Program-made: the position numbers and the translations under genes
NCBI RefSeq assembly: GCF_963678635.1
Contig: NC_087064.1
Location: forward strand, 22,122,509 to 22,186,508
DNA: 64,000 nucleotides
Reading direction: 5' to 3'
Source: Symsagittifera roscoffensis
Taxonomy: Eukaryota; Xenacoelomorpha; Acoela; Convolutidae
Part shown: positions 45,919-58,267 of the stretch, piece by piece
Position numbering within the stretch: the first letter of the stretch is position 1
Layout of the letters: each line of letters opens with the position of its first letter
Notes under the pieces: model-generated
The model's database searches: none
The model's input: the letters and a program-made list of their open reading frames with translations, nothing else
What the model was told of the DNA's origin: nothing

Positions 45919-48900
45919 GCAGCAGCTTCCGAAAGCGACAATGGTGGACCAGCTGCACAGGAAGGTGGTGGTGGTGAGTCCAGACAACTCCAGAGAGGGC
46001 GTGTACAAATTGAGGCTGAGTGGCTTCAGACGCAACACCACAGTCAGAATATTCACTTCGGAGAGCGATCAGAGCAACTACCGGAGTGAGTATTAGACAA
46101 GAGCGAAGATTAGGTGGAGAGTACTCGCACTATTGGGATCTCTTTAATTATTTACCATATAATTCAAAGGTGGATTCGTTAAATACCGATTGTTCTATAG
46201 GGCTTATAATAAAAGAGTGGAGAGTCAATGTTTAAGTAGCACAAAATGCTATCATTATGAGCAGATAAGTCATAATTGAAAAAGAAACATCAGTAGTTTT
46301 TAGTTTTTCAAAATTTTTTATGGTTTTAGCGTTTGCTTAAGCATTTAAATTTGCATTCGTTAATCCCGCTGAAACTATTTTTTTTTGTATGACTAACAAA
46401 TAATAAACCGCAAGATCCAGCATTAGGTAAGAGATCATTCGTTTATTGTATACAGGAAGAGTTTTAGCTGAATTATCTGCAATTTGTTACTCTTGTGTAT
46501 GAATAGCAAAAATTTTAGAGCGGTTTTTCTCAATACTGAGACAAAACTTTGAATTTTCTCTCTGAAGCAGGTTCACTAGCAACAGGGCGTTAAAATGATA
46601 CCACAACTGATATCACGCTTTCTCTGACTTGCCTAAAATGGGTTACAAAAAACCCACCATACTCAATGGTGCCTTGCAGTTTATTTCATGACGTGGTCGG
46701 ATAGAAAAAACGATTGATAAGCGAACTGAGACAATAAATGCGCTGAATTTTCGGAAATCAAATTTATGGTGCTTCAACTACCCTGAGTTTTTTTGTCCCA
46801 CTAGATGTGAAGACTAGATAAAGGTCTAAAAATGTATAACTTTTAACATTTTGTAATACAAAATGTTTAAGATATACCTACATATACAATGTTTAAAGAA
46901 AACAAAAAAGGCCGTACTGCAAAAACGTATGATCTATTGGACGACTTGTGCTGGATATTCCATAGTTAAAGGTAATTAAAATAAATATCAAAACATTACG
47001 AGGCCAAACTGTGATATGGTTAGGCGCAAAGTTTGATGTCTGTAGTTCACTGGAATCCAAAGGCAAGTCTTTAAACTTGTTCTAAAATATGAACTGGTTC
47101 CACTTTTGTCAGATTCTTATTTTTGCCGCGGACTCCGCTACGAGCGAATGTAAATATTGTTCCGGATTTCACAAATTGTGAGCGGATTCCGCAAATTTAA
47201 GCGGATTCCGAAGACTTTGTTTACATTATGCGGATTCCGCTTACAGTTGCGGATTCCGCGACAGCGTATTTAAACTATACACACTGATTATGATTTGTTT
47301 GTAGATTCGGCGAACTGTTCCGTATTCTGCAAACTTTGATGCAAATTAAGCAAACGCGCTTGTTTTTGGAGCAATTTTGAGCCATTTATTGTTTCAGCTA
47401 CTTGCTTGTGGAATCTAAAACAGCCTAAAAGATCAATTCCCGCATCTAAGAAAAGTGAAAACAAATCGATTATAATGGATTTTCGTGGTCAATAATTTTG
47501 TAAATGTAAACGATTCCCATGTTACGTTCAGACAACAAAATTGGACTAAAAATGAATTTAAATCCAGTTTTTCTCACCAAAACAAAGTGCATTTTAATTC
47601 ATTTTGAATCCATTGTAATGGATTTTATAATAAGTAGGAAATCACATTAAAATGGATTTTTTTTCCATTTTACTTTTGTTTCGCGCGTCGTGCAAAATTT
47701 TGCAAGAATTTCAGCATTCATCAAGTGCGTGATGCGGAAACTTTGCAAAGCGAGTGTACGGCCTGGCCTAATCCGTTTCAATACCTCATATTGCAAAAAT
47801 TTCCGTTGAGCTCCCCCCCAACGTTTGCCCCTTTGCTCCCCTTCAATCCCCCTAACGATTGCCCTTTTGCTCCCCTTTCCCCCACTGGACCCCCCCCCCA
47901 CCTGAACATCCCCCGCCTGAACAACCCCCCCCCCACCTGAACCCACATACCCCCACCTGAATCCCCATAACCCCCTCCCCCGCCTGAACCCACATACCCC
48001 CCACCCCAACGTTTGCACCTTTGCTCCCCTTCAATCCCCCTAACGTTTACCCCTTTGCTCCCCTCCCCCCACTGAACCCCCCCCCCACCTGAACACCCCC
48101 CGTTGAACAACAAGTAATCAGCTTTGTTTTAAAACGTAGAAAAGACTTTCTTTGCCTTGAAATTTGCATCTCAGTAAAGTGGGAAAAATCGATTATAATT
48201 TAGTTTCATTGTCAGTGTCCACAAAAGTGAAAATAAATCGATTATAATGGATGAAAAAAGGATTTTCTTGCCTCGAAAAACACTAATATTATAATCCATT
48301 TTTAATTGATTATAATCGATTTGTTTTCACTTTTGTGGACACTGACAAGGAAACTCAATTATAATCGATTTTTATTCAAGGAACTCCAATGCGGGTTAAA
48401 ACTAGTAATGTTGCGCGACAAATATCTGTTTTCAGCCTGTCGCGGAATCCGCTCACAATTCACAATATACACAGATTGGCCTCGTTATGATGGAACAATG
48501 ACCTAACGGTTTTCCTACTTAGTAAAAAAATTTCTAAGATCACTTGATAAATTGAACACTGCAACAGAAATCGTTTAGGAATTCAATCAAGAAAAGTATC
48601 ATAATAATAAAACTTTTTTCGATAAAAATTGAAAACAGAAAGTACCCGGGTGACGTCTCAAATCATCATGGTCGCGTCGCGGCTTTTTAACAGCGCTCGG
48701 TCACAGATTCATATTCGAAAAAGATTTAATTTTGCAGTTCTGGATCAGTTATCATCAGTATAAGAGTTTATCATCAACGTCTCAGTGTAATTACGGAGAA
48801 CTTTTTTGAATAAATTTTGCTTTGACAAATATGTTTGATAGTACCTCAAATAACCTATTTAGTTAAGACTACCTTTTTTGTTCGCTCATATTAACAACAA

Positions 48901-51900
48901 TATAGCAAAGACTTAATTCCACATCTGCAATGCATTGCACAGAAATTTATTATTAGCTATATTATTGTATAATTGCTTCCAGGTGTGTTCTACCCTACGA
49001 GTAACAACAGTGGGGAGGTTTGGGCTGAACTGGGGCAGTCGAATCACTTGAAGAACATGTGGCTCAGCTGGCCCAGAATGCCACGCCCTTATGAAGACAT
49101 GGGCGAGCACTTGACATGTCTCACTGTCGTCTCATACACTGCATTCGACAGGTCAGTTCCAGTTCAATTAGCATAAAATTCAAAGGAAAAGAATCCAGAA
49201 AACTCTAATCAGTGTTTCTTTCAGTCGGGGATTAGCAATCTTCAAAATACATTTTAAATCAAGTTAACATCCCCCCCCCCTCCCCCCATAAATAGACCAA
49301 GTTAAGATCCTCCACCCCAGCGCTTACTATAAATTAAATTTGGTAAGCGCTGTATGCAAAATGCTCGGTTCTGATTGGCTAACTTAGAACCAAGTTAACA
49401 TCCTCCCCCCCCCCCCCCCCATGGCTTGGGGGGGTGTTAACTTGGTCTTACATTTTAACTTTTTAGCGCCAGTAATGGTAATTCGAAGTTTTGTTTAAAA
49501 AACTGACCTTAATGCTTCTGATGACCAAATTTTTGCTAAGGGTTTTGCGATCGTCGATCTTAGTCAGCTAGAGTTTTAGTTCGTGTCAACTATGCTAGAA
49601 GATTCATTCATTCATTCAAACATTCATTCATTCATTCTTTCATTCATTCATTTGTTCATTCATTGGGCATCAGTGATGTATTTAGTCTTTGGAGAGGGGT
49701 AGCTCTTGCATGTAAGATTTGACCAGATGGCCGAAAATTTAGCATTAGGGTCACCCAGTAAAAAAAAAACAAATACACGCGGCATTAGAAAGAAGTTAGA
49801 GCATGCTCCGCCGGGCTTTCAAAGAAAGATTTGATTTCATCTGCTCTTTGAATATTTGGGGCTGTGGTAAAAGTTATTGTTTTTTACAGGTGTTCCAGCT
49901 GTGTATATTCGGCCATGCAGGACAGTGGGTTGAGTGGGAGTGGAGTTATGTATGGGCAATGCATGAAACCTTTATTTAGAAAGTGTGCCACCAACTACAA
50001 CTACGAACCATACCTTCCCGAGGAGTGAGTCCATTATCACTACTGTTTAATCTAAACATTGAAATCAGACGCAGGCTTCAACAAAAAACCATCTTTAACT
50101 GTTTCAAGCTTAGGAGATATGTTGGTTCAACACATCATAAGAGCGGAAATCTGTTTTTTCTTTCGAAAAATTGTAAAGGTTTTTTGAAGAGTAATCAAAA
50201 ATCCAAACGCGTTTTTGAAGAAATTTAACGTTCAGTCCTCAAAGATCGGATGCGATCAAAGAGCAACAGAAGGATCCCTGTGACTGATAAAAGACTCAAA
50301 ATCCCTTAAAGTGCTCCCTCCCCTCACTGCAACTCCCCTTCCCCGTCCAAAGTCGGCCTGCGGTCTTACCTATGCTCTGGGCTCACTTTATTATAATCAG
50401 TATCTGATTAAATTAGTTGCACTGATCAAAAGCAAGCTCTCATTCATTTTTCTTCCACACTCATAAAATGAATTCAGAAACTCGAATGCCATCCGAACTG
50501 TAGTCTTTTTAGAACGGCTGAAGAAGTCTTCACACGCAAGCAGGATCAGAACAAACCTTTTTCTCAAAATTCCATCTCTTAAAACTGCAATTGATTAATT
50601 TTTTGCTTGCAATTTTCTGCCAAGGGCAAAATCTAATCTAATCTTATTTTTACAGGGAAAATTATTTGAAGAAGCATTAGTTTCTACGAGAAATTTGGTC
50701 TCGTTAGCTATCCCCTCCTATCGCAAAAAGAGGGTTTATCCCCATATGCTTATCCGTTGAATTAGTCTCTTATAAACGGCTGGATAACCTTAAATGGGTA
50801 CTACAGTGTCGCATTAATGTGGCACGTGGTGTGCTTAGTTCGTTAAAATCTGCCAACGGCTGTCTGAGAGGAAAATAAACCCTACCCTATCGAGCGGAAT
50901 TGAACTTTAATCTATCAAGGACCACCAGCCAAAAATCTGAATGGCTTTCAATTGAGTTAAATTTTTTGCTTTACAATCTGACGCTAAAAATTTTTTCTAT
51001 AACTATTATTACTTTGATTTTTGAAACTATGTTTAACTATATAACTATTTGGAAAAAAATTGGATCAGAAAAATTTTGACCATTCAATCTTTTCTTATGG
51101 GAACTTTTCTGATGGGATCAAAAGTTGGAACGTTTTTTTTTTGCAAGCTGTCTAAGCGACTATGAATTTGAATTTGCTACATTTAGATGCTATGGATAAT
51201 CACACATATTTATTCAATTAAACAGTGCTTACAAAATAAAAAAAATTGAACTTCAGGGGCTCAATCAATTTTGTGCTAGTAATGGATGATATGGGTGATT
51301 TTACTTTTATTTATGATTTTCATTGTTCAAAAATTGGTTTAAAAAATAATTACGATCAAATTTTGACTGTATTTAGTAAAAACAGGGTTCAATTTGAATT
51401 TGTGAGTGTTTTTTTTTTAATTGTATTTTAAAACTAACTAGACCCATAAGACTAATTTTAATCAGAATGTTAAATTTTAAAAAATGCCTCAGCCTTTTTG
51501 AGCATTGAAGAACTTATAATCAACCATCAAGAGCAATAGAGAATTAATTTTTCACTCTTAAATGTATCATCACAGAAGTCAGTGGTTAAAACAGCCACCC
51601 TGCTCGTATATCAGGACAAAGCCATGATAGTTGCGGACAAACTTTATCAGGACAAACCCACTAAAAAGTCTCTAGTAGTTTTTGGTAAACAAAATATTGA
51701 CAAACTATGGTTTTTGGACATTGAAAACAAATAAACTTGAGTAGTAATACATACGGAATTGATACGACCAACTAGCTTATTTCAAATTAATTTCGAACAA
51801 TTTTGTGGTGCGGGATAAATCTTCAAGCACAAAAATTCGCGTTACTCCTTCACCACAAAATATTAACAAAATAGTATATTTAAATCAGAAGAGCGACCGC

Positions 51901-54900
51901 AAAAGGAGTTTGGTATAGTGGTGTGCAACCCCCTGGTAACATACAGATATAGAGATGAACCCTTATTTTGGAAATTGGTTTGAATAAAATTGAATATAAA
52001 ACCCAAACATAATTATCAGTCACATTCTTGATAAGTTAAAATTAACTATTGTTTCTAAAATTTATTGTGAATTGGAGGGAACCTCGTTTTTGATATGCAT
52101 ATTTAATATATCAATCTGATCGTTAAATTTATCTAAACGAATCTGATTTCCCTACTTCATATCTAAATTTTGAACGGCAATTTTGTTTTTACAGTTGGGC
52201 AATTTTAATAATGCATAACTATCTTGACCGTGATTTTGCATTCTCTAAGTTGAACCGAAGTTATTAAGGCACATTTGTCACTGAAAAGGGCAAAATCATC
52301 GTAAAAGGGACCTTTTTTTCAATTAAAATTGTCATAACTGATTTAGATCTCAAAATCCAATAAAAAAAAATCACACGACGAGTAGCCAATTGCTGTAACA
52401 ATAGCACAGAAAGTTCAGACAAACAAATCCTATGTAAATTATTATACAACAATTTTTGAAAAATTGACAGAAAGGTTTAGCTTGTGTTGGTTTCTCTCCA
52501 GACAATTTTAGACATTTAACAAGCAATTTCGGAAAAAAAAAACTTCTTTATGCATTTAAAGGTGCGCTCTTAACAAAGTAGGGAAAAATCAGCAGTAATT
52601 GTTTGCGACCAATTTTGCATTATTTGATTGGCGTAAATACAATCACTACCAAAAAAAATCAAGACTGCACGCGAAGCTCTGAATGTTCCGACTGCCTTAG
52701 GTACTACGCATAGTGTTCGACTTTTTTTGAGACTTTTTGAAGTTCGGTAAAATAGAAAACATCATATTTTGTTTTTCGCAAAGTTTTAAATGAACCAAAT
52801 AGCATGCCGCAGTTCAATTTGCAACAGTTTCTACGGCAATTTCAGGAACGTTAATTAAATGCCAGTTATTTTGCAAACTTAGTGCCAAAAACTTCACTCC
52901 AAAACGCGTTTTTGGCTTTTTTTTAGTCAATGCCCTTTTTAGTACCCTTCTTAAATAAGTTTTGTCTTTTTCTTTTTTGTCTAAATCCAACCCAACTTGA
53001 GAAGAAAGTGTTTTAGGTCTTAATTTTTATCAGTTTTATTTGGATAATTGCGCATAATTTATTCCAATATGACCAAATTTGCAAACTTTATATCCTATAT
53101 TTTAACGAAAAATGATTGAGGGTGATTTTTTTGAATACATTTGAGCTCAAGGCAAGCATACGTTCCGGCTGATATAAAAAGAGTCCGGCAAAACAGGCTA
53201 GTTAGAAAGTCAACACCCCCAGTCAACACCCCCAAATATTCTGTCACTTTTTTCATAAATCTGAGCAGCAATAATTGATTTCCCAATTTCACAAAACTAG
53301 CGCGTCATTAGAACAAAATATAATTGTTGCAAAAGGCAAAAAATTTATAAGGTTGTTATATAGTGGTTTCCGGCTGCTTCAGATGCAGCAAAGCGATGTT
53401 CGTAAAAATTTTGCCTACACTCTTTGAAGGGCAAATTTTCCTGGTGTTTTATCATAAATTGTTGGATTTAAAACTTTTGATTTATATGTGTAGTTCTGTC
53501 CTGCTTTAAATTGTGTTCAATTGAATTTTGAAACAAAAACTGAGTTTAATACAACAGAAATTGCAATTATTGCAAAAATGTATTAATCTAAATAGATGTT
53601 TCAATAACTGATTATATCAGCAAACGTTTTTTTGGTGCATTATCAATACACTCTGAAAGATTTTTGTGAACTCATATTTGTGAAATTTATTTGGATAAAA
53701 TGGCAAAACTTTGAATGTTTGAGGCTAGATGACACTGCAACCTCATAAAACATATCTGGTTTTTTTTAAATAAAGTCGATCAAATTCTGAAGATCAAACA
53801 ATATTTGATTTATTTTCCTCACAAAAACCTGAAAAATCTGTTTTGATGTTTCCAGAAATGATTAGATCTTTGGAGGGTTACAGATACGATTAGAAAGAAG
53901 TTATTATATAATACATTTGACAACATCCTACGTATATTTTTGATAACCTGTGTTTTTGGTCACCGTTGAAAAAACCTAGTTAAAATTGAACTTTTCCATT
54001 ACTCTACTGGAGAGATTAAGCGCCAGAAAACTTCAGAGAGTGTTTCTGTTGTAATTCATTTGTAATGAAAATTTTCGGATGCTTCAGTTTATATTACAAT
54101 AATTTATTGGATTTTTTTTTTCAAAATTCAAAGAAAAAATAAGCATGGGCTTGTTCAATTAAATTGGCAACAACCGCTATTGATTCATAATTCCAATTTT
54201 AAAAAAGCTAGCCGGTCGTTACTGAAGTAACCCAGAATGTAAAAACCTTTAAATCTTTTGCAAAAATAATTTTGGAACATTTTCAATCATAAAGTGTATT
54301 TAAAATATAAAAAAGCTGCAAAAATGGGAAGTAATTCTCACTCAGATCTAGTTTTATATTTTTCCCTATGGTACCTACTTAAGAAACTCTACATCTACAA
54401 ATAAATCCAGTAAATTAGCGCTAGAGCTTGTAATGAAAGTTCGAATTTTGCTGCATTCTACTTGGTCGAAAAATCGATCATTTTGATCTACTTAACAATC
54501 TCTCCCCTTCCTTGAAAGGGTTATAGATTGTTACGTAGAAACTCAAACTACGAGGAAACAATTGCAGTGTAAATAAATTCAGCAATATCCAGCAGTGTGA
54601 CGTCAGTTTTCGTAAATTGTTTTAAAATGGAAATACTCAATTAGACATTTCCTACAGTGAGACTTCTTTTTTGAATAATTTGGGCTTTTTATAGAATTTG
54701 AATCACGATCAGTAAGGCTGCAATAATGACACCACACCTGGCCCTCTACAACTGTACTATGAGTAACCTATTTTTAAACACTATCCTATGCCATACTTAC
54801 TTACAGTCACTTCAAACGATAAAAAAAATCTTTGTGAATTGTGCAATTTTTTTTCTCAAAAAGTTTTTGTCAAACTTTCCTTATATATAAATTGCATAAG

Positions 54901-57900
54901 CGTATGTTGCTTCTCAAAGCTTCAACATTTCGTTTCAGTTATTTCAGTTTTCCATAAATAATTTTAAAAATTTTTTCATTGTAATTGTTCCAACTATTTG
55001 AAAAATGGGGAGGAACTTTGTAATCAGGTGTGTTTTAGTTTTTTTTGTTTCCACGCAAAATCAAAAATTACAATCAATAATGTTAATGAGTCTAGTGATA
55101 TAATATATTAAAGCTCTTTCAGTCTTGATTCGAACGACTCTAAAAAGTTTCGAAAAAACCGTCCCAGTGTTGAGAAAGACAGGTTTGAAATTTTTGATTT
55201 TTAGGCTAAACTTGAGCGAATAATGCAAGCAAGCAGGCTTACAAAAGCTTATTTTTGCTTTAATTTAGGCCGTCAAAACTTAAATTTCCTCAAGGAAAGT
55301 TATTTATGACTTTTTTGTTAATTTTGTCCTATTGCAGCGCCATATTTGAATTTGTTAAATTATTTTTGGCTTTTCTTTGTAAATTTTTCTATTATGAGGT
55401 CGAAACATTCTGCGCTACTTGCTCAGTAACCGGCTAGCCTTGTTTTGAATTGTGTTTTGACTGGCTGATGAACATATTTAGATTGCGTTACGAGAACGAG
55501 AAAACGATTGGGTTGATTTCGAAGATGCACCCAGTGACAGGTTTCACCACCCCCTACTTCTCCCAAGTGGTGCCGAGGGGGGAGTACAAGGAGCGGGCCA
55601 GTCCATTCATGCTCAGATATCTCTCCCTAAGACCGAAAGAGGAGATCAGGATGGACCTGGAGGAAGTGATTCAGATGAACTGGTCCAGGATATACCTCCT
55701 AGTTCAGGTATAGTAGCGTCAGAAGAGTAACGGCACTGATAAGAAGCGCGCCTCAGCTCAGTTTGAAATAATTATTTCAGCGCTGATCACCCCACCGTGT
55801 CGGTCAAATCATGAGTCGAAAACCTCATCCCGGGCACCTCGCTCAAAAACTTGAGCTATATAAGTTTATGAAAAGAGCATGAGTTAGTTGGTCCTCCAAG
55901 TATCGCATTTTGCAATGTTTTCAACCTATCCGGTTCTAGCGCATAACTAGCGCATATATATTCCTAAATAGGTAAGACCTTAACCTTGCCTATCTTCCTT
56001 AATAGGAAAGATTTAGACAAGAAATTGTCAAGTAATAATATACTATTATATAATTTAAAAAGAAAACATTGAAACATCGAAAAAAAAAAGAAATCAAATG
56101 AACAACACATGTCATAAACTTATTTAAAAATCACTCATAATTGAGGTGAAACAAGTCAAAAAATTTTGTATATAATTTGCACGAAATGTTTAGTAAAAAA
56201 AGCTTGATCGAAAGTCAAGTTAAATCAGTTTGAATCGAATTAAACGGATTCCAATTGACTTTTTAGAAAGGTCAAAAAGATGGATTTGAATCGCGATTTG
56301 GAATCAATTGAAATGTATATTTTAGTTTGAAAATAAAATTATTCTATATCCATTTAAATCTAACCAAATTCATTTTAATTTTCCCTTTTTTCAATCTAAT
56401 GCTTTTTTAATCCTAGAATTGATCTGTACTCAATCTCATCTACACATAATTTTAATATACTACAATTGATGTCGATCAATTTTTGTAATTGCTAGTTTGT
56501 ACACCTATTTGGACTCAAGTGTGGCCGATATTGTGACTCATCACTGTAAAACTCCATCACTCTAAGAAATCGTGTTATGCTTTGATTTAGCCCTGCTATA
56601 CGCCCGTGCGGGTGAAGGTCGGCTCTGCGAAGCGAGTAGTGAAGGACTCCCTGGAAGTGTTCCAGGTCTCCTCCGTCTCGTCTCCCTACTCTTCCTCCTA
56701 CTCAACTGTCAAGTTGAGAAACGGACACAAACAGATCATAGCTATGCGATATTTCTTCACAGGTAACAAAACACTATTACACTTTTATAGGTCCCATAAA
56801 TGGATCCATTCCAAGTTCCATAGTCCATAAATGGATCCTTTCAAACCTGCATATTCTATAAATGGATCATCTCAACATGACAATATGCGAACTATTCTCA
56901 AGACAGAAAATCCGAATGGCAGAAAGCTTCTAACATAACAAAAAACTTTAACACTAAAAAAATTTGGTAAAAACAACGGTCAAAATTGTTCCAGATTTTT
57001 GATCGATGAGTTTGGTCTGGCTAAAAACAAGTTATTTCATTCAGTTTCTTTAGTGGTATGAGGCAGGGGCGGATCTTGAAGTTTTTGATGACCTTTTTTT
57101 CGAAAGACCAAAATGAATTTCTAAGCTCTCTTACAACACCATAGAGACCCTTATTTGCAAAAATTTTGCCGCATGCCGATTTAGGGCATTTTTTGGAAGG
57201 TTTTGACCAAAAAAAGTCGCGTTTCTTTGGGGCGCGCTCCTCAAAATTTGTGTGCTTCTAGAAAAATTATATTTACTGGCGCCAAAGGTACCTCTAGAAA
57301 AATTATAGGGTCGGAAAGCCCAAAATATATTTCGTAAAATGGTACCGAAGGGGGACCGTTTGGGTGGTGAGGGGTCAAATCTTTTTATTACTCTGACAAT
57401 TTTTTTCTTAAATGATATACATTCAAACAAAGAAAAATACACGCTAAAGATTCCTATTTTTCGAGTTCTGATTTGTTTCAGATGACGTCAGCAGCCACAG
57501 TCCACTTTCGTTCACATCCGAAATCCGAGTCAGTCTGGAGACGACCAAGAACGACTGCGCCTCCCCCACACTCACCCTCTATAATTCAGAACCCGAGACA
57601 CACTATTGCGTAATAGCCACAGAAATGAGACACGCGAGTGACCAGCTCTCCGATTACGAGACGTCCAAATGTATGAACCCGAGACGAGACCCGAGTGGTT
57701 TCGAGCGCCGAAAGTGGGAAGTGTGTCACATAACTCCATCGTTATCCTACTTCGCACTGGACCCTCTGAGGCAATCTAAACTAGGTCTGGATACCTTTCC
57801 CACACGAACTGATTTGGCAGTCGAAATATTCGCAAGGCCAGCAAACAACTTTTACGCCCTGGAAGTGTGGTCCAAAGTGGGAGATATTTTTCAAGCCCAA

Positions 57901-57915
57901 ATTGAGAGCTGCTAA
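45279..57915 (+). CDS. gene B: unrecognised modular cysteine-containing protein, last seven exons
   Basis: Exons are 45279-45632, 45835-46085, 48983-49151, 49890-50024, 55482-55707, 56591-56762 and 57482-57915. All introns are GT..AG, and phases 2, 1, 2, 2, 0, 1 agree at every junction, giving 579 residues to TAA at 57913. The first listed exon needs an upstream partner ending in phase 2, so the start is missing. I recognise no family. Exon 1 (from VFYMTQCGGVWLEF) resembles exon 3 (VFYPTSNNSGEVWAEL), and its end resembles the last exon, so a repeated module is likely. Exon 2 has 25 glutamines. Exon 4 contains CSSCVYSAMQDSGLSGSG, exon 5 VVPRGEYKERASPFMLRY, exon 6 KVGSAKRVVKDSLEVFQ, exon 7 WEVCHITPSLSYFALD. 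Conserved spacing of Cys, Trp and aromatic residues suggests a folded extracellular protein. The exons are much more GC-rich than the introns, which hold transposons. Confidence 0.8.
45851..45925 (+). repeat. trinucleotide repeat coding 25 glutamines (gene B exon 2)
   Basis: Twenty-two uninterrupted CAA codons are followed by three CAG codons. The frame is fixed by the splice phases at 45835 (phase 2) and 46085 (phase 1). In other frames the tract would read Thr or Asn, but those frames do not connect to the neighbouring exons. The pure CAA run is likely length-polymorphic. Confidence 0.85.
47811..48108. repeat. C-rich minisatellite
   Basis: Interleaved units such as CCCCCCACCTGAAC and CCCCTTTGCTCCCCTTCAAT, followed by CCCCCTAACGTTTGCC, repeat over about 300 bases. 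The minus strand is G-rich, with many runs of four or more G, and has strong quadruplex potential. The long glycine-rich minus-strand frames here are artefacts of this composition. Confidence 0.9.
48189..48384. repeat. foldback inverted repeat
   Basis: The left arm (AATCGATTATAATTTAG, then TGTCAGTGTCCACAAAAGTG) and the right arm (CACTTTTGTGGACACTGACA, then CTCAATTATAATCGATTT) are reverse complements over about 65 bases with few mismatches. They are separated by a loop of about 45 bases. Confidence 0.8.
49255..49455. repeat. clustered hairpins with C/G homopolymer arms
   Basis: AGCGCTTAC at 49319-49327 and GTAAGCGCT at 49343-49351 form a hairpin. CAAGTTAACATCC with a long C run near 49392-49420 pairs with GGGGGGGTGTTAACTTGG near 49430-49447. 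A third AAGTTAACATCCCCCC copy lies at 49261. All of this is within the gene B intron between exons 3 and 4 and resembles a small foldback element. Confidence 0.6.
49602..49664. repeat. ATTC tetranucleotide microsatellite
   Basis: About fifteen ATTC units with a few interruptions, in the same gene B intron. Confidence 0.9.
50025..55481 (+). other. large gene B intron (exon 4 to exon 5)
   Basis: A 5.5-kb AT-rich intron. Apart from a small local duplication around CCAGTCAACACCCCC (53219), no exon, RNA gene or mobile element was recognised on either strand. Confidence 0.5.
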
Positions 57916-57960
57916 ATTGAGCTTTGTAAATTACTGAATTTCCTGCACAGTTTTGTTTTA

Positions 57961-57966
57961 ATTAAA
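57961..57966 (+). terminator. possible polyadenylation signal of gene B
   Basis: ATTAAA lies 46 bases after the gene B stop codon. This variant hexamer is at a plausible distance, but the surrounding DNA is AT-rich. Confidence 0.4.
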
Positions 57967-58267
57967 TCATTTATATTTTTTAATTTCACGCATTTTTTTC
58001 AAGTCAAATTTTTGCGCACAATCGAATTTTTTGCAGTTGTGTCAGCAAAACAGTGGAAGGAAAAAGAACTTCTTGTATGTTGAAAAAGTGCGCGGTCTGA
58101 TTGACCAGTTTAACCTTAAGCCAATCAGCAGCAAAACACTAAGCTGCATTTCTCTAAGGCATATGAAATAATTATAATTTATAATTATTTTTTTGTTGCG
58201 ACCCGACCACCCACCTCAAGTTCCGTGGTTTTTTTCATCTGTAAGAAAGCTCGTAGGGGGCAAGTGG

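Larger units (their letters stand above)
47439..48395. mobile_element. nested MITE-like element with CCCGCAT ends and CGATTATAAT motifs
   Basis: It begins CCCGCATCTAAG and ends CTCCAATGCGGG, the same terminal word as the element at 58268-59154. Inside are repeated AATCGATTATAATGGAT words, a C-rich minisatellite (47811-48108) and a long foldback (48189-48384) whose two arms both carry CAGTGTCCACAAAAGTGAAA or its complement. No open frame has protein character. It is inserted within the TTA-flanked element. The target duplication is unclear. Confidence 0.6.
46999..48484. mobile_element. non-autonomous DNA transposon with TTA target sites (PIF/Harbinger-like)
   Basis: Terminal inverted repeats CGAGGCCAAACTGTG (left) and CGAGGCCAATCTGTG (right, reverse-complemented) differ at one of 15 positions. 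They are flanked by TTA at 46996-46998 and 48485-48487. A 3-bp TTA duplication is the habit of PIF/Harbinger elements. Subterminal DNA is full of the palindrome GCGGATTCCGC, at 47146-47265 and again near 48449. There is no transposase frame. A second element is nested inside (47439-48395), so the original body was only about 530 bases. It lies in the gene B intron between exons 2 and 3. Confidence 0.7.

Noticed and set aside
45760-46089. Poly-Thr and poly-Cys frames over the CAA tract
   Set aside because: The splice phases of gene B select the glutamine frame; the Thr frame ends without joining exon 48983, and the minus strand has no gene context.
47647-48113. Long glycine-rich minus-strand frames
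   Set aside because: They are translations of the C-rich minisatellite in all three frames and have no splice or start context.
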